Source: Liolophura sinensis (Eukaryota; Mollusca; Polyplacophora; Chitonida; Chitonidae). From it: 64,000 bases of DNA. Of the stretch, positions 27,601 to 42,600 are shown one piece after another. The notes beneath the pieces were generated by a model, which had not been told where the DNA came from, ran no database searches, and saw nothing but the letters and a program-made list of their open reading frames with translations. The translations under genes were made by a program, and so were the position numbers. The first letter of the stretch is position 1. The number at the start of each line of letters is the position of its first letter. The stretch covers positions 60,546,984 to 60,610,983 of the forward strand of contig NC_088300.1 in the NCBI RefSeq assembly GCF_032854445.1. Direction: 5' to 3'.

Positions 27601-30600
27601 GTGCAGTGATAGATAAAGAGGCTATAGAATTCAGTATTTGATCGTGCGGATGGAAATGTCATGATTTATTTGTCAATACATTAAATTTGCTATTGAGTGC
27701 TGTCAGTTACAATGGCTAAGATGGAAATCTACACCAAAAGTGGATTTGTCTTCCTCATGTGGTTTCAACCTTTTGACAACCACTGGTTATAATTTTCAAC
27801 TTTTCCAGAGCATGAAGTGAGCTTAAAGTGTTTTTCTAAGTTACCTAATCCTTCCATATCATCCGTCCAGGGATGACACCAATAATGGGAAGAAGATATG
27901 CCTAGCAGTGAGGTATAGGCCTAGATACCCGGGTGTGGCAATAAGCTACTGTCTCTGAAGACACCATTATCTGTCACTTACATGTATCTGTCAGACAGAA
28001 CATTCCAGGGTCTTTTCTTCACAATCATAAGGCTTGCAACATAATTGTCAACACCAAAATGGTGTAATGCTTACATGTTCTACACTTCATAATGGTATTC
28101 CAAGTCACAATCTAAAATGGGCCCAATGTCTTTGGCACTTGCATTAAAAGCTATGAAAGTCTAAATCATATGATCATTTATAAAATAAATTATTCTCTAT
28201 ATGCCAATTAAGAAAATCCAAGACACATAGAATTGATCCAAATAAGCCCCATTCACTTTTCAGAGGGCCACCATTTTTTTAGACAAAATGTTATGAGATC
28301 CTGCAGTACAATTGGGAGCTGGAGCTAATTTTCACTAAACTGCCTATTCTTACCACATTAAATATCTCTTTAATTTGAAGTCTACATGGCAATATGTTTT
28401 CAATCTGCAGTAAATTATAACCAAAACAATGGAAAACTCAAAATGCCACGTAGAAAGTGCTACTTTGAAATGTTGACGTTCTATTGACTATAGAAATCAG
28501 CTACAGCCTCAAACTTCAAAGGCCACTGCATGTCCACAAATGGATGTTAATTTGATAATGGCTGCTCTGCTGGGACAAGCGTATTGTAACACATGGCCTG
28601 AAATGCAAATGTGGCTTTCTGGTTGAACTTACTTGATAAAATGGTTCACATGTTGCATGGAAGCCTCATAATTTTTCCCACCCACTTCCTGGAGATGCAG
28701 GGCAAATAGTCCAGGTTCTATGTTTGAGATAGTCTGCAAAATAAAGTTAAAATCTGACTCATACACTTTACTGAAAGTAACTTTCAACATTTTTTTTTAA
28801 GAAAGTTTTCACAGGATTTCATCATGTACAGTAGAAAATATGATGTGACGATGTACCATTAATAACTACAAGCATCATACATGTGATCATAAATATGAGC
28901 CTGCTTCACACACGTAAATAAATACAAGCACCTGCATGTAAACAAATACCCTACATGTAAACAAATACAAATACCTTACATGTAAATAAACACACACAGG
29001 ACACATTATATTTATTTATTTGCATACTCAAGAGTAAGTCACTAATACAACAGCAGCCAATATTATGCTGGGAGAAAACCAAGGATTCATCTGCGACCAT
29101 CTGCACACTTTATAGGACATGTCACTTAAAATTAAATGACAAGCATCCTAAATGTACAAATAAATACAAATGCCCTAAATGTACACAAATAACATCATCC
29201 TACATGTGAATGAATATAGAAAAATGTGTATACACAGTGTACATGTAAGCATGTGTGTAAAGACAACATGTAGTTGGGAAATGTATCTACACGTACATGC
29301 AGCTGCAGGAGTGAACACTATACTTATGGTGAGCTCTTCACCAATATTATACTGTATCACCACATGGAGGTACAAGGAATGTGAGGGCTGCTAAATTGCT
29401 GGCAACTGCAGGTCTGTTTGCACAGGGTCAGCAATTCTAAGGGACTGAAAAGTCAAACCAACAGTCAGCTACCTTATTAACCACATTTAATCTTTGATAC
29501 AGGCTATCTAATTGCATGCAATTATATCACAGTTACAGCTCTACAAATTGGTGTGCATGTACATGTATGTTACATGGACAACTTGTATACACTACATGTT
29601 GTTTGCTTATGTTTCTGGTCAAAAGGAAATTTTTATACAGTTTTCCAGACAAAGTTCAGTTGACCTGCAAAAATAAATAAACGGCAATGTTTATAAAAAA
29701 ATGACAGTGAATGTAAACCCACTGCTGAAATTAACTATGTACCTATCCAGATTCAGTATATAAAGGTATATACATGTACACCTGGCTTGACTGTCAGAAG
29801 TAAATATATAGAGAAAACATGTCACCACTTTATGTGGTAAATTTGCACTAACTCTGGTGTGATTGGCCACTGCCATTCAAAATAAAAACTTCACATACTA
29901 AGAAATTATGGGAAATGATTTTTCGTGTTATTGTTGAATCAAACACTTTACCCTCAGTTAAGGGACGTTTCGAGTTCTACTGTCTCATGTGACTTGTGAA
30001 AAATGTTAGGTAAACTTAGTTGACATTGATTTTCCAATCAGCTCTTTCAGCATGCTCCAGAGGCACAAATGTCACATCTTTCAGCATGCTCCAGAGGCAC
30101 AAATGTCACATCTTTAAGCATGCTCCAGAGGCACAAATGTCATATCTTTCAGAAACTTCTCAAGTTCTTGAATGTTCAGTTCCTCAATTTTAAAGCTCAT
30201 GTACATGTACTCTATTTAAATAACTTTCTGCAAACTTTTTTCATAAGCCCATGTCATAGTAAATGTGATCAATAATAGTTAATTTCAATGATAAAACACT
30301 GGTTTTGAGGTTTTGAAGTGTTTGACAATTTTGTACATTATATATAAAAGTAACCTTCATCATGAGTTTAAACATGGCACTTAACTATTCCTGCACCCTA
30401 CGTTTTCCTCTGCAATCTTACCAGGATGCATCGCGTCATGTTTTTCTACAAATAGAAATACCCTGAGGATCATGAGATACATAGGCTAGCTGTCTCAGGG
30501 ATTGATAGCAGCAATTCAAAGCACATTTGCGATAAAGTACAATCAAAAGCACAATACTTAATGACATGTAGCTTGTTTATTTGAAAAACATTTTTACATA

Positions 30601-33600
30601 CACTGTACACTTTGGACTTCATCAATGCAACCTGATAAGCTAGAAGACACTTAATCCATGAATTAAGATAGAACGCTGTATTGACTTGGCAACTGTCCAA
30701 CACATCTGCAAATGTCATATTCACTACAGGCTAAAAATAACACCATTCTAAATTACATCACACCAGCTGATCAACTGAGGGATACTGACTTTAATATAGA
30801 TTTATAATAAGAATCATCTGGCTTTCCATTCAAGTTGATTAAATTTCTATCATTAATTTCATAAAAGACAAGAAATACTACAACCCAAGAAGGGTGAAAA
30901 GAGACCTAAATAGTTACATTTTGTTCTGCCATGTTGGTAACTATAAATTAACTTCTAATAAGGAATTCTTATGAGGCCATATGAGTATCGCAACATAAGA
31001 GCAACTGGAAACACCATGTCACCGAACTCGTTCCCCAAGCTCATATTAAAGCGCAGAACAGGTTTCGGGTGACGTAAACAGAAACATAGGAGTCTTCAGG
31101 TTATAGTAATATCTCGCGCCAGATTGGATAAAAAGGAAAACATGGCGATGCCATTGATTATATTGTGTCAACTGGCGTGATATTGCTTACTTAGTGACCA
31201 CTTGTATAAAAAAAATTCAGAGAAAGAGCTCATCAATTTATCGACCATATTGAAACACAACATGAGTCAGCATGTCAGCATCTACAACCACATGGCTGGT
31301 GCGCTGGACACGGTACATTCTAACAGTGATAACAACCTCTGATCAAGACATGTGGACCATCGGCTTATCAGACCTTCAGTGTATCGTCTGTGTAGGGGGA
31401 GAAACGTGATTAGCGTGTGGTCAGCGCAGACGGTCAGCATACCATGCGGCAATCGTCCGTGTATCTTGGCCCACGATGGGCAAAGGATTTTAGGTTAGGA
31501 TCTGGCTGTACTGTTTGTACAATCTATACTCGCTCTTCAATTGTTTGCCTGGGATTGAACTTTGCATAGAACATAATTCTGGTCAACTTACGACCATGTC
31601 TTATGGTCTTTATAGGCCATGATCAAGAATAAATATTACATTTGTATAGAGGTGATTTCAAGGATATGGGTGGAGGCAGGAAAACCAGTTACAATCTGAC
31701 ATATAAAGCAATATATACAATAAGACAACACATTTATCAAAGTACGTATTCCCGGAGTTTAAAATCTTCTTCCTGATCTAATACACGCTTTCTTTTGTTA
31801 TATTATACTGCAACCTTACTAACTTAACAGGCCAACAATACAGCCTCTGTCATTTCCAGCCAGTCAGTATATATATGTACACAACGCATACCTGTACAAC
31901 ACATACATCCACACAGCATTCCAGCATTATCTCTCCCATCAAAATAGTCAATAGATATCGGGTATACACCTAACCAAAATCAAATCACTGAAATCGCTTA
32001 CACTGGGCAGCACTAGCACACTATTATTCTCCTGTTAATCTAGTGGTGAGCCAGCCAGCCCAACGAGACGCACAGGCCAAGTGTCAATTACTGCCGTTAG
32101 CCATGGCTAATTCTGAGTTGGAATCCCCTATAGCCTGCTAGCCAAACTAGCGCTGTTGTTGATTATTATGTAAACATCTGTACTAGAGGGATCCCACTCA
32201 GCTAAACAATCTCTGCCAAATTCCAAGCTTCAGCCCTGCTTAAATCTGTGATGTTCTAGCTGCCAGGAATCCACAGCACTTCCCCTTCTAAGAATCACTC
32301 ATGTATGTATTTGTATGGCTATAGCTATATACTGTACATGACATAAAAACTTCAAACTATAAACTGTTCCTCACTTCAATGTCTGATTCTGAGAGTTCTT
32401 TTAATGTTAAACAGAAAAATGTCTTAAGGCTTGAACCAAAAGTTTTAAGCAATATTTCTTAAACTTTTTTTGCTTCTGAAACTGTTTGTTCAGGCAAATT
32501 TTTAGGGCATACACGGTATATCTATTAAAAGAATTAACTGTTTTACTCCTTGTTTATTTTCCATTGCTTGTTTTGTTCCTATTGTACATGTAATTGTACA
32601 TTCCACAGGAAGATTCACGTAGGTGCAAATCTGAGTACATGGAAGAATAGGACCTTTGTCTCTGCAATCGAAGGAAATTTTGAATTTAAGGTCATGTGTT
32701 CACAGTTATTCTACAAAGTACTTTTTTTTATTCAAAAACTGGAATTCAGAGTGCACCACTTAATAATTACACATCACCACATAGTCTCAAACTAATACAC
32801 AAGTAGCGTAAACCCAAATGCGGAAGCATCAAATTGACTCAATATTTCAGCATTTAATAATTTATTTTGAGACCATCAGAAGTCAGAAAAGTTTCTGACA
32901 TAAATTTGGAATGAGTGACATCGTGTGACAGAATTCTACGATTTTTGGACATGATACCTAGTTAATCACCAAAACTTTTTCCTCTATAAGAAAGATCTAA
33001 ATGTTACACTCTCACAAGAATGCATGTATACAAACAACACACAGTTCTGAACTTGTACATGTAAGCATCATTATAACAGGATAATGATAAAAACATCAAC
33101 AATGCCTGATATCGCGTAATCCGTAAAAAATCTCAATGTGCTTTTCTCAATTTCAATGCATGGTTAAAGTTACGTGGAGAAAAGATTCTACCCATCAATC
33201 ACTGTTTAGTTTAACTGCACCATATGGTGAAGGTCAGAAGGATGTTATACCGATCGATCAATACAACTGACGCAGACAAGATTCACGGTTTTCATTTAGG
33301 GGATGTTTTAGGGCAATATACTCAAGAACATTTCTCTTGTACAGAGTCAGTCACTGTTACGGCTGGAGGAAACTATGCCGAGCCATGAGGAAATCAGTGG
33401 GCCTCACCAAGCAGACCAAGTATACCTGGCAACTCTCCTGTTGTTCTGGAGACATGAACATGTACCACCCCTCTGATCGAGGTCTACATAAACATGTATA
33501 ATGGTCCTAACCACTCAACCAGCAGTCACACACAATGGCTCACTGCTGAAATTAGCAATTCAACATGCCCAAAGAACGTCAATACTCGTCCAACCTTAAA

Positions 33601-36600
33601 GACAATAAGACAATGAATTTCCAAAGAACGTGTACATGTATCTTTGAGATAAAATTAGCGGAGTGGGATTCAGTACATGAGACACAATCTCAGATATTTA
33701 CTAAACCACATATACATGTACATCTTAACAAGCATATACATGTATACTGTACATGTACAACAGGGGTAACAACTGCTGTAATTCTTCAACCTTTTTACAT
33801 GTACGCAAGGTGTACATTTGAGCATATAATCTGAGGGCAATATTATGCGTTGATAAAACTATACTTAGTGCATAAATTGCATAAAGAACACTTAAAAAGG
33901 CTCTTTCATCTGTGAAAAGGTTGAGGAATTAGAGATAGGATTCTTTGACTAGGGTTTAATAAGGCTTTCACCATTATTTTGTTCAAATCATGGCAGCGTT
34001 TTAGTATAGCATTTAGTCCTTGACTTTGTTATGGTGCTGCCTCACTCTAACAACATTCTGATAATAAACACCCTAGATGCCTACTGATGCATTCACACCT
34101 GAGGTTGACCATTACAACTTAGACAAATACAGTATCATATCTTATATCAGTTACATCCAATTAATTAATGACTTGGGTCTCAGAGGACATAATATGTGTT
34201 ACTCTGTATGAAAGTCCAGTGTCAAGGCAAATATTTATTTAAATATTAAAATGTGAAGTGTCTTCAGTCAAGAATCCATAAAATAACTGTAAGCAGTAAC
34301 ATATGAATAGACCTACTTTACACTACACTACAAATATAAACCAGGCTGAAGAACAAATCCTTCAAACCATTGGATTTCCTTGTGAGCAGACAACAAATAC
34401 AAGCACTTTCTAACAATGCGACAATTTCCATTTATATTAGCTGCCTTTTTTAGTCTAAACCTATGGCACAAACCATCTAATAATTATGTGATCACAATGT
34501 AAAAAGCCCCAAGGTACATGTATGACAGACAAATATAATTCCAGCTTGACATAAATTCACATGCTTTGAACATTTTTATTTTTTATCACTGAGCATTCTT
34601 TCAGAGACTTGGGTATATAAAAACATAATAGAAGTCTTATTGATTTTACTTTACCTTCAGAAATTCCTGTAGCCATATCTTCAACATATGTTCTGGCTGG
34701 AAAGAGAAGAAGCAAAAAAAGATTACACACAACATAAAGTGTATTGCTGAACAAAAAATGCATCCTTTCAGCTGAGGATAAGAAAGCCTGGAGACAAATG
34801 AATTGAAAAGAAGTAAGACAATGCGATAAACTGTGCATAATTACAAAAGGGTGAAACAAATTCAGCACATGGAATTTACAGCACCTTTATGAATACATAC
34901 TTATGCATTACTTATGCATGTTGCCAAAGAATAAATACAAGAAAAAGTCAATGTAAAACCAACAACTCAAAACTTCTTCTATACCAGAAGATTTTGTAAC
35001 CAAACTAAAAAATAAGCCACAATCTATAAGGTCACATATCATACATGTCCATGTATAACTGATGCTATGTATGGAGAATCATCATTTTATCGGTAAATAC
35101 CAAACTATTTATGTATATCTTATTTATTTATTTATCAATTTGATTGGTGCTTTACACCATACTCCAGAATATTTCACTTATACAACGGCAACCAACATTA
35201 TGGTGGGAGGAAATCTAGCAGAACCAGGGGAAAATCCATGCTCTGGCATGCTATCCAATTAACCCAATTAACATATAACATGCGTAAAACCTATATATAC
35301 ATGTTGCGGCTTAGCCACCATACAACATATGTGAACAAAGTGTTCAGGACATTACTAAGAAAAGACTGCCAAGGATTTTCATTTAATTTGTCAATCATTT
35401 CACATAAAGACTGTCGTCCCAGTACTCCTTATGTCTTGCAAGATCTTCAAATAAGGTTGTTTGTTGATGCAAATTTTCATATCTGTTTGCACACTGATCA
35501 CCAATATTCACTGTACTAGTAGTTTAATTGGTCAACCACAATCTGCTTCACTATTCTTTCACCAACATAATGAAGACAGTAGACCGAGTCGCGGTACATC
35601 CATTAAGGTGAGTGTATAGCATACCTAACACTACTAATGTGTGGACATGTACAAGTAATGCACAGCCTGATGCCTCTGCCAGTTCTTGCTGTCTTTTATC
35701 AGGTTTGAGTGCCCGCCAACACAAGGTGTTGCAGGGCATTAGTAAAGTAGTCCTTAAACGTAAAACTCACAGAAATTGTGCCAGGTACTTAGAGCAGATG
35801 CAAAGGTGGCAAATGTCGGGCAAACAGTGGTTTTGTGTAAAGTTAATTCTTGTCAGGAATGTAGTATTCCACGATGGATGTGATCTGACTGACACAGTGT
35901 TCCATACAGTTTTATAGTTGGAGGAAACTTAAGTGCCCTGTAGCTAGTTTGACCTAGCTGACCTTTGGCAAGTTACCTTCTCAATTATGACATGGTGGCC
36001 ATTATGGTTAGACATGGTCTTCAAAGAACATTGGTGGGTGCAAAATTAATCGTCACTCGTTCGCGGTCAAATGCTATTTTCCACCACAGTCCTTCAAAGA
36101 GTGCGACTGGGGCAGTTCATAAATTCCATATCCGCACCTTGAGTGTCTTAGTGATCGAAAGACAGTGACTCCCTCCCTGCAATTATCGTGAATGCATATT
36201 TATTTATTTAACTGGTGTTTTATGCCCTACTCAGGACTATCATGCACGCATCTCTGACCGTGAATACAAAACAATAAATGCAACCACCCACATCATTTAT
36301 TCCCCCACATGATTATCATGTACTGTACCTCGATCACCTTACTTCGTAGCCACAAGCTAATACTTCACAATGTTTTGCTAATTGAAATCATTGCTAAATT
36401 GTAGCTATGGGCCATGTCATTAAATCTCATTTGGCAATAATTGCATGAAAATGCTAAAGAATATGGGTAAAGGCTATATAATCCACACAAAGAATTTATC
36501 CTGTTATTTACACTGAACAGTTGCTGTTTTGAAGAGTCATGGAATGGTGTACATAATGATATGGATACAGTGCCTTATAGATAAGCTCCTGCAGCCATCG

Positions 36601-39600
36601 CAGTCCCTCATCTCATAGTGCCCCTGGGACTTCATACTGCTAGCAATTTCTCCTCAAAAAGCAATTTAAAACAAAAAAACCTGATGCTCTGTCCATGATA
36701 TTTCATCATCTAGTGTTTAACAGAAAATGTACATGGAAAAAGCTCGAACAATAATGAATATTATTTCACATTAAACTAGTGATTAAAAATCAGGTTCCTG
36801 AAAGGCTGTGAACACATTTTAATTATTCTTAATAAAGTAATCTTTTATTGGATTGATGCAGGCAAAAGTGCATTTATGCCATACTTCAGTAGCAACAGCA
36901 AATAAATGTAAAACTATGCATCAAAACAGATGTTCCTATACCAGCCGTCAACCAAACTGGACAATCCTGGCCAATAATCCCCAATAATTCCCAAAAGAAC
37001 GTTCAACACAAACCTCCACAGAATGAAGCAAGTGTACTAAAGCATGAAATCAGGGATGGAGTCATGTGAAGAGATGCTAAATGCTAGTCTACATATGTAC
37101 ATTATCTCAGTTGCACTTTACTTACATGTACAAGACAATTATACTCACAGTACATGTAAAAGTAAAGAAACTTGGAGTGAAGGCATTTGATGGAATAGCC
37201 TCATTTGATGGAATAACCTTGAATAATAAAAATGCACTTTTAGGGGTGAAATTCTAGCTTCATTTACCATTACGGTGCTACCAAAAAACAACATGAACCT
37301 GACAAACTGTAGTTCCACATCCATGTAGCCCATACACATATATGTGACTTACATGTACCAGTGATGCATTTACCTAAGTCCTCACCAAATCACCAGTTTC
37401 ATAGCCCAGTCCCAGCACCATTACAACTTGAGACAGTTAACCTGTGAGAAACTATCTACCAGATATACACTTTCATGATGACCTACATGAGCATGTGTAT
37501 CAGTTAACAGCTCTGCAGTCAGTCAGTATGGTCATTATTCATCTATAGATGGCATCTACATGATAATCTACTGACCATTAAAGATAAGAGACTCTTGTCT
37601 GTAACAAGCCATGTACATCAAGTAAGTGAGAAGGCCTACACTTTATATACCAGGTCACATGGGCTGAACTCTATCCCCTGGGGTACATGCATGTACATTT
37701 CTCTACAGTAATTTGGTTTCAAGCTGAATAAGTCTATATAATTGCAGAGCGTAAATTCTGCATGTGCATTACAGTGGTTTAACAATGTTGTATTCAATTT
37801 GAATACGGTCGATTTTAGCGGATTGGTTAGGTTACCGAATGATTAATATGTTTCTTCAAGAGTATTTTTTGATTTTCATACCTGAAAATTTGAATTGATG
37901 TTGAAAATTCCATCTACATGTACATAGCTTCAATACAGATATCCATGTATGCATGTCATGTGTCAGTATGATCATACCACTTTGCCCGCAAAATGTCATC
38001 TCTAAATCAGGAATGAACCATAGATCACACAGCTTAGGCCTAAATTACTTTAGACCTGAAAGGTTGGCTCCTTGAATGACATTGCACGATTTTCAAATTG
38101 CCACTCTTGTCAGCAGGATTAACCCTTGCTGAAGAGTTGTTGCCATCTAAATACAGATGTTCTGTTTGCCTCCCTCCTTCCCAGCCAGCACTGCTATAGT
38201 TTTTTTCCCCTTGTGTGATCAACTGAGGCTGAAGAAACTTGTGATTAACACAAACCCCACTGCTGCTAAACAACCGCCAAATCAATCAGGCCATTCCTAC
38301 ACAGACATATGCATGTAATTTAAAAAAAAGGCAGTAAAGAGGATTTCCTTAGTTTTTCAGGAAACTGTGTGAATCTTTCGTGAGATTCAGCTTTTAGGAA
38401 ACACCGGGTGGTGCTGTTTTTTTTTTTAAGAAATTTTAACCAGCTTTCATCACCATCATGAAGTGAATTATGAAATTATATTTATAGCAGCATTTTCCAC
38501 TAAGCACTTAAATATAAATAGCTTTTTGAAATATTTAAGACAATCAAATCTGTACCAGAACACAAAATTAAATTATCAAAAGTGGCTCAACCTGAAATCA
38601 ATATCGGTACTTCCACAATTAAGCACTTGAGATTCAGGCAATACTAAGGGATAAAATTAGCGGAATATCAACTTTCTAAAAAAATAATACTTTCTCTTAT
38701 GTTACTGTCATGATAGTATTGTTAATGATTAGGATGAGAATTGATAGCTGTGTGCAATAAGAAAGAACCCTGTGAATATTGGTTGATTTCTCAATATGGA
38801 GTTCAGTCTACACTGTGAGCTACAAGTTTGTTTGCTAGCTTATTCATCATATGTTACAAACAAATCACTGGTAGGGCAGCCAAGAACTGTGTTGCAAATG
38901 GTGGCTATAAAGTCTATTCACAGAAACTAATTATGAAACAAGGTCCACAAATAAAAACATGAGAGATACTAATATTTCTTTGTGATAAAAATTATATTAT
39001 ATTTATTTATTGTTATAATATAAAATGTTTATTATTGATAAAATAATCTTGGTTATTTCAAAGAGTACCAGTAGAAAACTTGAGGAAGTAATGAATAAGC
39101 GAGCAAGTCCAAAGGTGGAGAACAGAAGAAAGACTGTTCCATGCAGTGGGCTGCAGATTTACTTTCTGGTGGGGATGGGATGAATATTGTAAAAACCTTC
39201 TGAAGAAATCAGAAAAAATGATCCATATGTTAAGCAGCGAATTTGTGATAATTAACCAAGGAAAGAGGAGTGTGGATTTTGATTCTTTATAACTAATTAT
39301 ACTGACCAATTGAGCCATTCCATAAATGATAATAGAGTATATGATGTACATGTAAATATTAAATGAATATTTCAATCAGGGATTGTCATTAAGAGAGAGA
39401 CAGATATATGCGTTCAGTTCACCATAAGACTGGTTGGTAGATTATTCTCTTCAGAAGACTAAAACAATATGACTGATATTTGTTGACATGACTTAACTGT
39501 TTGCATGTTTATTAAATGTATACTTGCCTGTTTTCATTAACTTCTAGGAAAAAACTCATTCCGAACAATGAATATATATGTACATGTAAATAATTTTGTA

Positions 39601-42600
39601 CTGTGTTAGTTCACACCTGTATGTGGTAAAATTACAGGAAATAAACACTGTCTGCTGATAGATACTGCATGACACCAAATGCATATATCAGTTATTGGCA
39701 TAAGGAACATCAATAAGGTGTTATTGTGCTGTGGTAGGGTTGTCATCTACACATGAATAAATCAAACTGCAGTATCACAAAGTGCTCCTGGTTGCCTTGC
39801 ATGTCACACCCTGAAATGTTGTGGCCATTAAGTACAATGCCCAGACACGTGCATATAAATGTACCCTAAATGACCATGAATTTTGTCCATGACTAACTTA
39901 CCCATTTGTCCTGATTCTGAGAGTTCTACTGAGTTTAGAATTTAGACCCTGGGATGATATTCTACTGGAACATTGTAAGTTTAATATTTTGTCACATTTA
40001 TTTGTCTCTAAAAATGCACTTTTGTGGTTGAAATTTTAGGTCATTTAGAATATACATATATATATATATATATATATAAACACAATATCTGCAATATTCT
40101 ACATTTTAAATTTTAATTAAATTTGATTTGCTCAATTATGGTTTACATTTGGCAGCATTAATCTACTGGCCACATACACTAAGAGAGGAGCTTGCAACCA
40201 TGTGTACTCCATGTAACATGTTACTCAATGAACATCTTGGCTAGATAAAATAACATAATATACTGCATTTCACCGGAAGGTAAGTAAAACCAAACGTTCA
40301 GAAAAACACAAAAGCCTTAATATGATAATTTTGATGCCAACACACAAGTTTTGATAACAAATTAATCAAAGAACTCTTGAGTGGCCATATCAGTTGGATG
40401 CATCAAACAGAATCTAGCAAAATGTGTCATTTAAAAATGGCTAAACTTTAGGTAAAATACAGTAGTACATATCAAATATTCAGAAAATAGTATACATACA
40501 GTTAATCAGCATCTATGGCAATAATCAATAAAAATTACATATTTATTTATTTCATTAGTGCAACTTTTAATCTGAATATTTCTCTTAAAAGACAACGGTC
40601 AGGATTATGGTGGTTGGGCAATTGTAGCTTGCTGTTGTGGATAACTACCCACATGTATCACGCCAGATTTACCTTGGTTGGGATATGAGCTTGAGGATAA
40701 ATTAATACATTTCTGAATGGTTTACATCACACACATGTAATCTAAATACCTGTGATTTGTTTTTCTAGTACTGAAATGTTCACGTATACTTTTTGGGTTT
40801 CATACTTGAGATTTTAAACAGAAACCCGATGTGTATAAGTTTACATTCAACAGCATAAGCATGCATATGTGATGTTATAGAACACTGTAAACAAGCAGTG
40901 TATCTCTGGAATTTAGATACATGTAAAAAGCTAAACGTACTACTGTAATTCTTCAACCTTTTCACATGTTTGCAAGGTGTGTATTCAGGCATATTCTGAA
41001 GGCATTACTCTGTGCTGACTAGCAAAATTATACTTCTTGTGAAGCCCTTAATTAATTGACCAATTCAGCCAATGTAGTTTTGTCTTCAAAATCAACTTGA
41101 AAATGTGCATAAATTTCACTGAATGTTGCTCTTTCATAGGTGAAAAGGTTGACTACTTAGGGTAAATATGCCAAACACTACAGTACATGTATCTAAAATT
41201 CACATCTGACATGGCTCTGACCTGCCTATTTATAACTACTCCAAGTTCTTGAGATACAGCAGCCACATCGACCTTAAAATCTGACGGACAAGATCGAATG
41301 GTGCTGTCTAGAAAAAAAATTGTTTCCAAAACTCCAGGTCAAGTTAACAAGTTGGAAGCCGGTTCATAGCAGCTTTGTAGTGCCATTTAGTTTTCTGTTT
41401 CTTTTGGGTCAGTGGTTCGGCATGTTCAAATAGTCAGCCTTGTGGTGCCAGTGCTTGTACAGGATTCTACAGGATAAAGTTCTCTGCCAAACTCCTCTAC
41501 TGCTGTGCCCGCCATCACTGCACAACGGTTCTGTTCTGCAAGGGATATATGCATGTAAATTCCATGTTCAATATGGCAGTCGACCAAACAGTAAAATTAA
41601 GGTCATTTTACTTGTTGTTGGCCCTTCCCATCAGTACAAACTACATTATTATATTATATATATTTCTGATTCTGTACATGTATATGCATAACATATTTTT
41701 AATACTAATATTAAATACCATAATACTAATATTTCAAATTAGGTGGTACTTATGTCCCTGGATTTGCATTAATTATATCAACAAATGAAGGCTTATTCTT
41801 GAAAACTTTCCCCAAAAAGATAACTCAAGTACTTATAGGCATACTGCTCTACTCAGGTAAAGAACAACATTTAAAGGGAAATCTTGGGTATTGTACTATA
41901 AATCTTCCACCTTTACAACTGCTGAAGCACCTTCTTTCAAGCAGAAACTATGCATACAGTTATTACGAAAATGATTATGAAATGATTTGTTACGTATCAT
42001 TAAAGATGTGTCTATAAAACTGTGTTGTTGTTTATTTATCACGCAAATTTTTAAGGCAGATACAGAAGTGTCCATGAACAGTGATTACAGAACCCGATAT
42101 TTATATCTAGATCTTCTATATTGAACTACTTTCTTTATATGGTATACATGTACATTTACCAGAACTTGATTGTATGATTACAGGATTCTACAAATATATT
42201 TTATATTTTTGGATATACTTTGTTTGCTTTTGACTCACCAGAGATGAATTATCTTCATGACATACCACATACAATATAATTCTCTCTATCAAGAGGGTAC
42301 AGCCTGTTCACAGGCTTTAGACATGTATGTATGTATGTATGTAGGTGAAAGAAACAGGCCTAAAGGTGTGTGTAATATACACGATCACAGTCAAAGTGAA
42401 CAAAGTACTGTCACAATTCTTAAACACCTGTCATAAGCTAATAACATGCACATGGAAGTATGTGATTAAAAACAGAAACATAATAGCTCTGATTATGCAT
42501 AATTTAGACTATATTATTAAAATATTATATGTAATTTTGTTTTCTTTTTTGAATTTTTGAAATATATATCATGCTGCAGTCTGGGTCATGTATATGAATA

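Larger units (their letters stand above)
15294..28632. other. INPP5A intron 3
   Basis: A 13.3-kb intron with the copia-like element, three MITE copies (A, B, C), a SINE-1 copy, a CCCA-rich patch near 24,010-24,045 and the duplication at 22 kb. The interval 18,870-21,970 shows no gene or recognisable repeat. Confidence 0.7.
28734..34654. other. INPP5A intron 2
   Basis: Holds MITE copy D, two degenerate SINE-1 copies, the 34-bp tandem repeat and short ACATGTAAACAAATA-type repeats around 28.9-29.2 kb. No coding potential recognised between 30.2 and 33.3 kb. Confidence 0.7.

Noticed and set aside
35612-35917. Plus-strand frame of 101 codons in INPP5A intron 1
   Set aside because: No recognisable domain, ordinary intron composition, no start or splice support.
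41215-41310. Possible extra INPP5A exon in intron 1
   Set aside because: Translation shows no family similarity and exons 1 and 2 already join in phase with conserved spacing.
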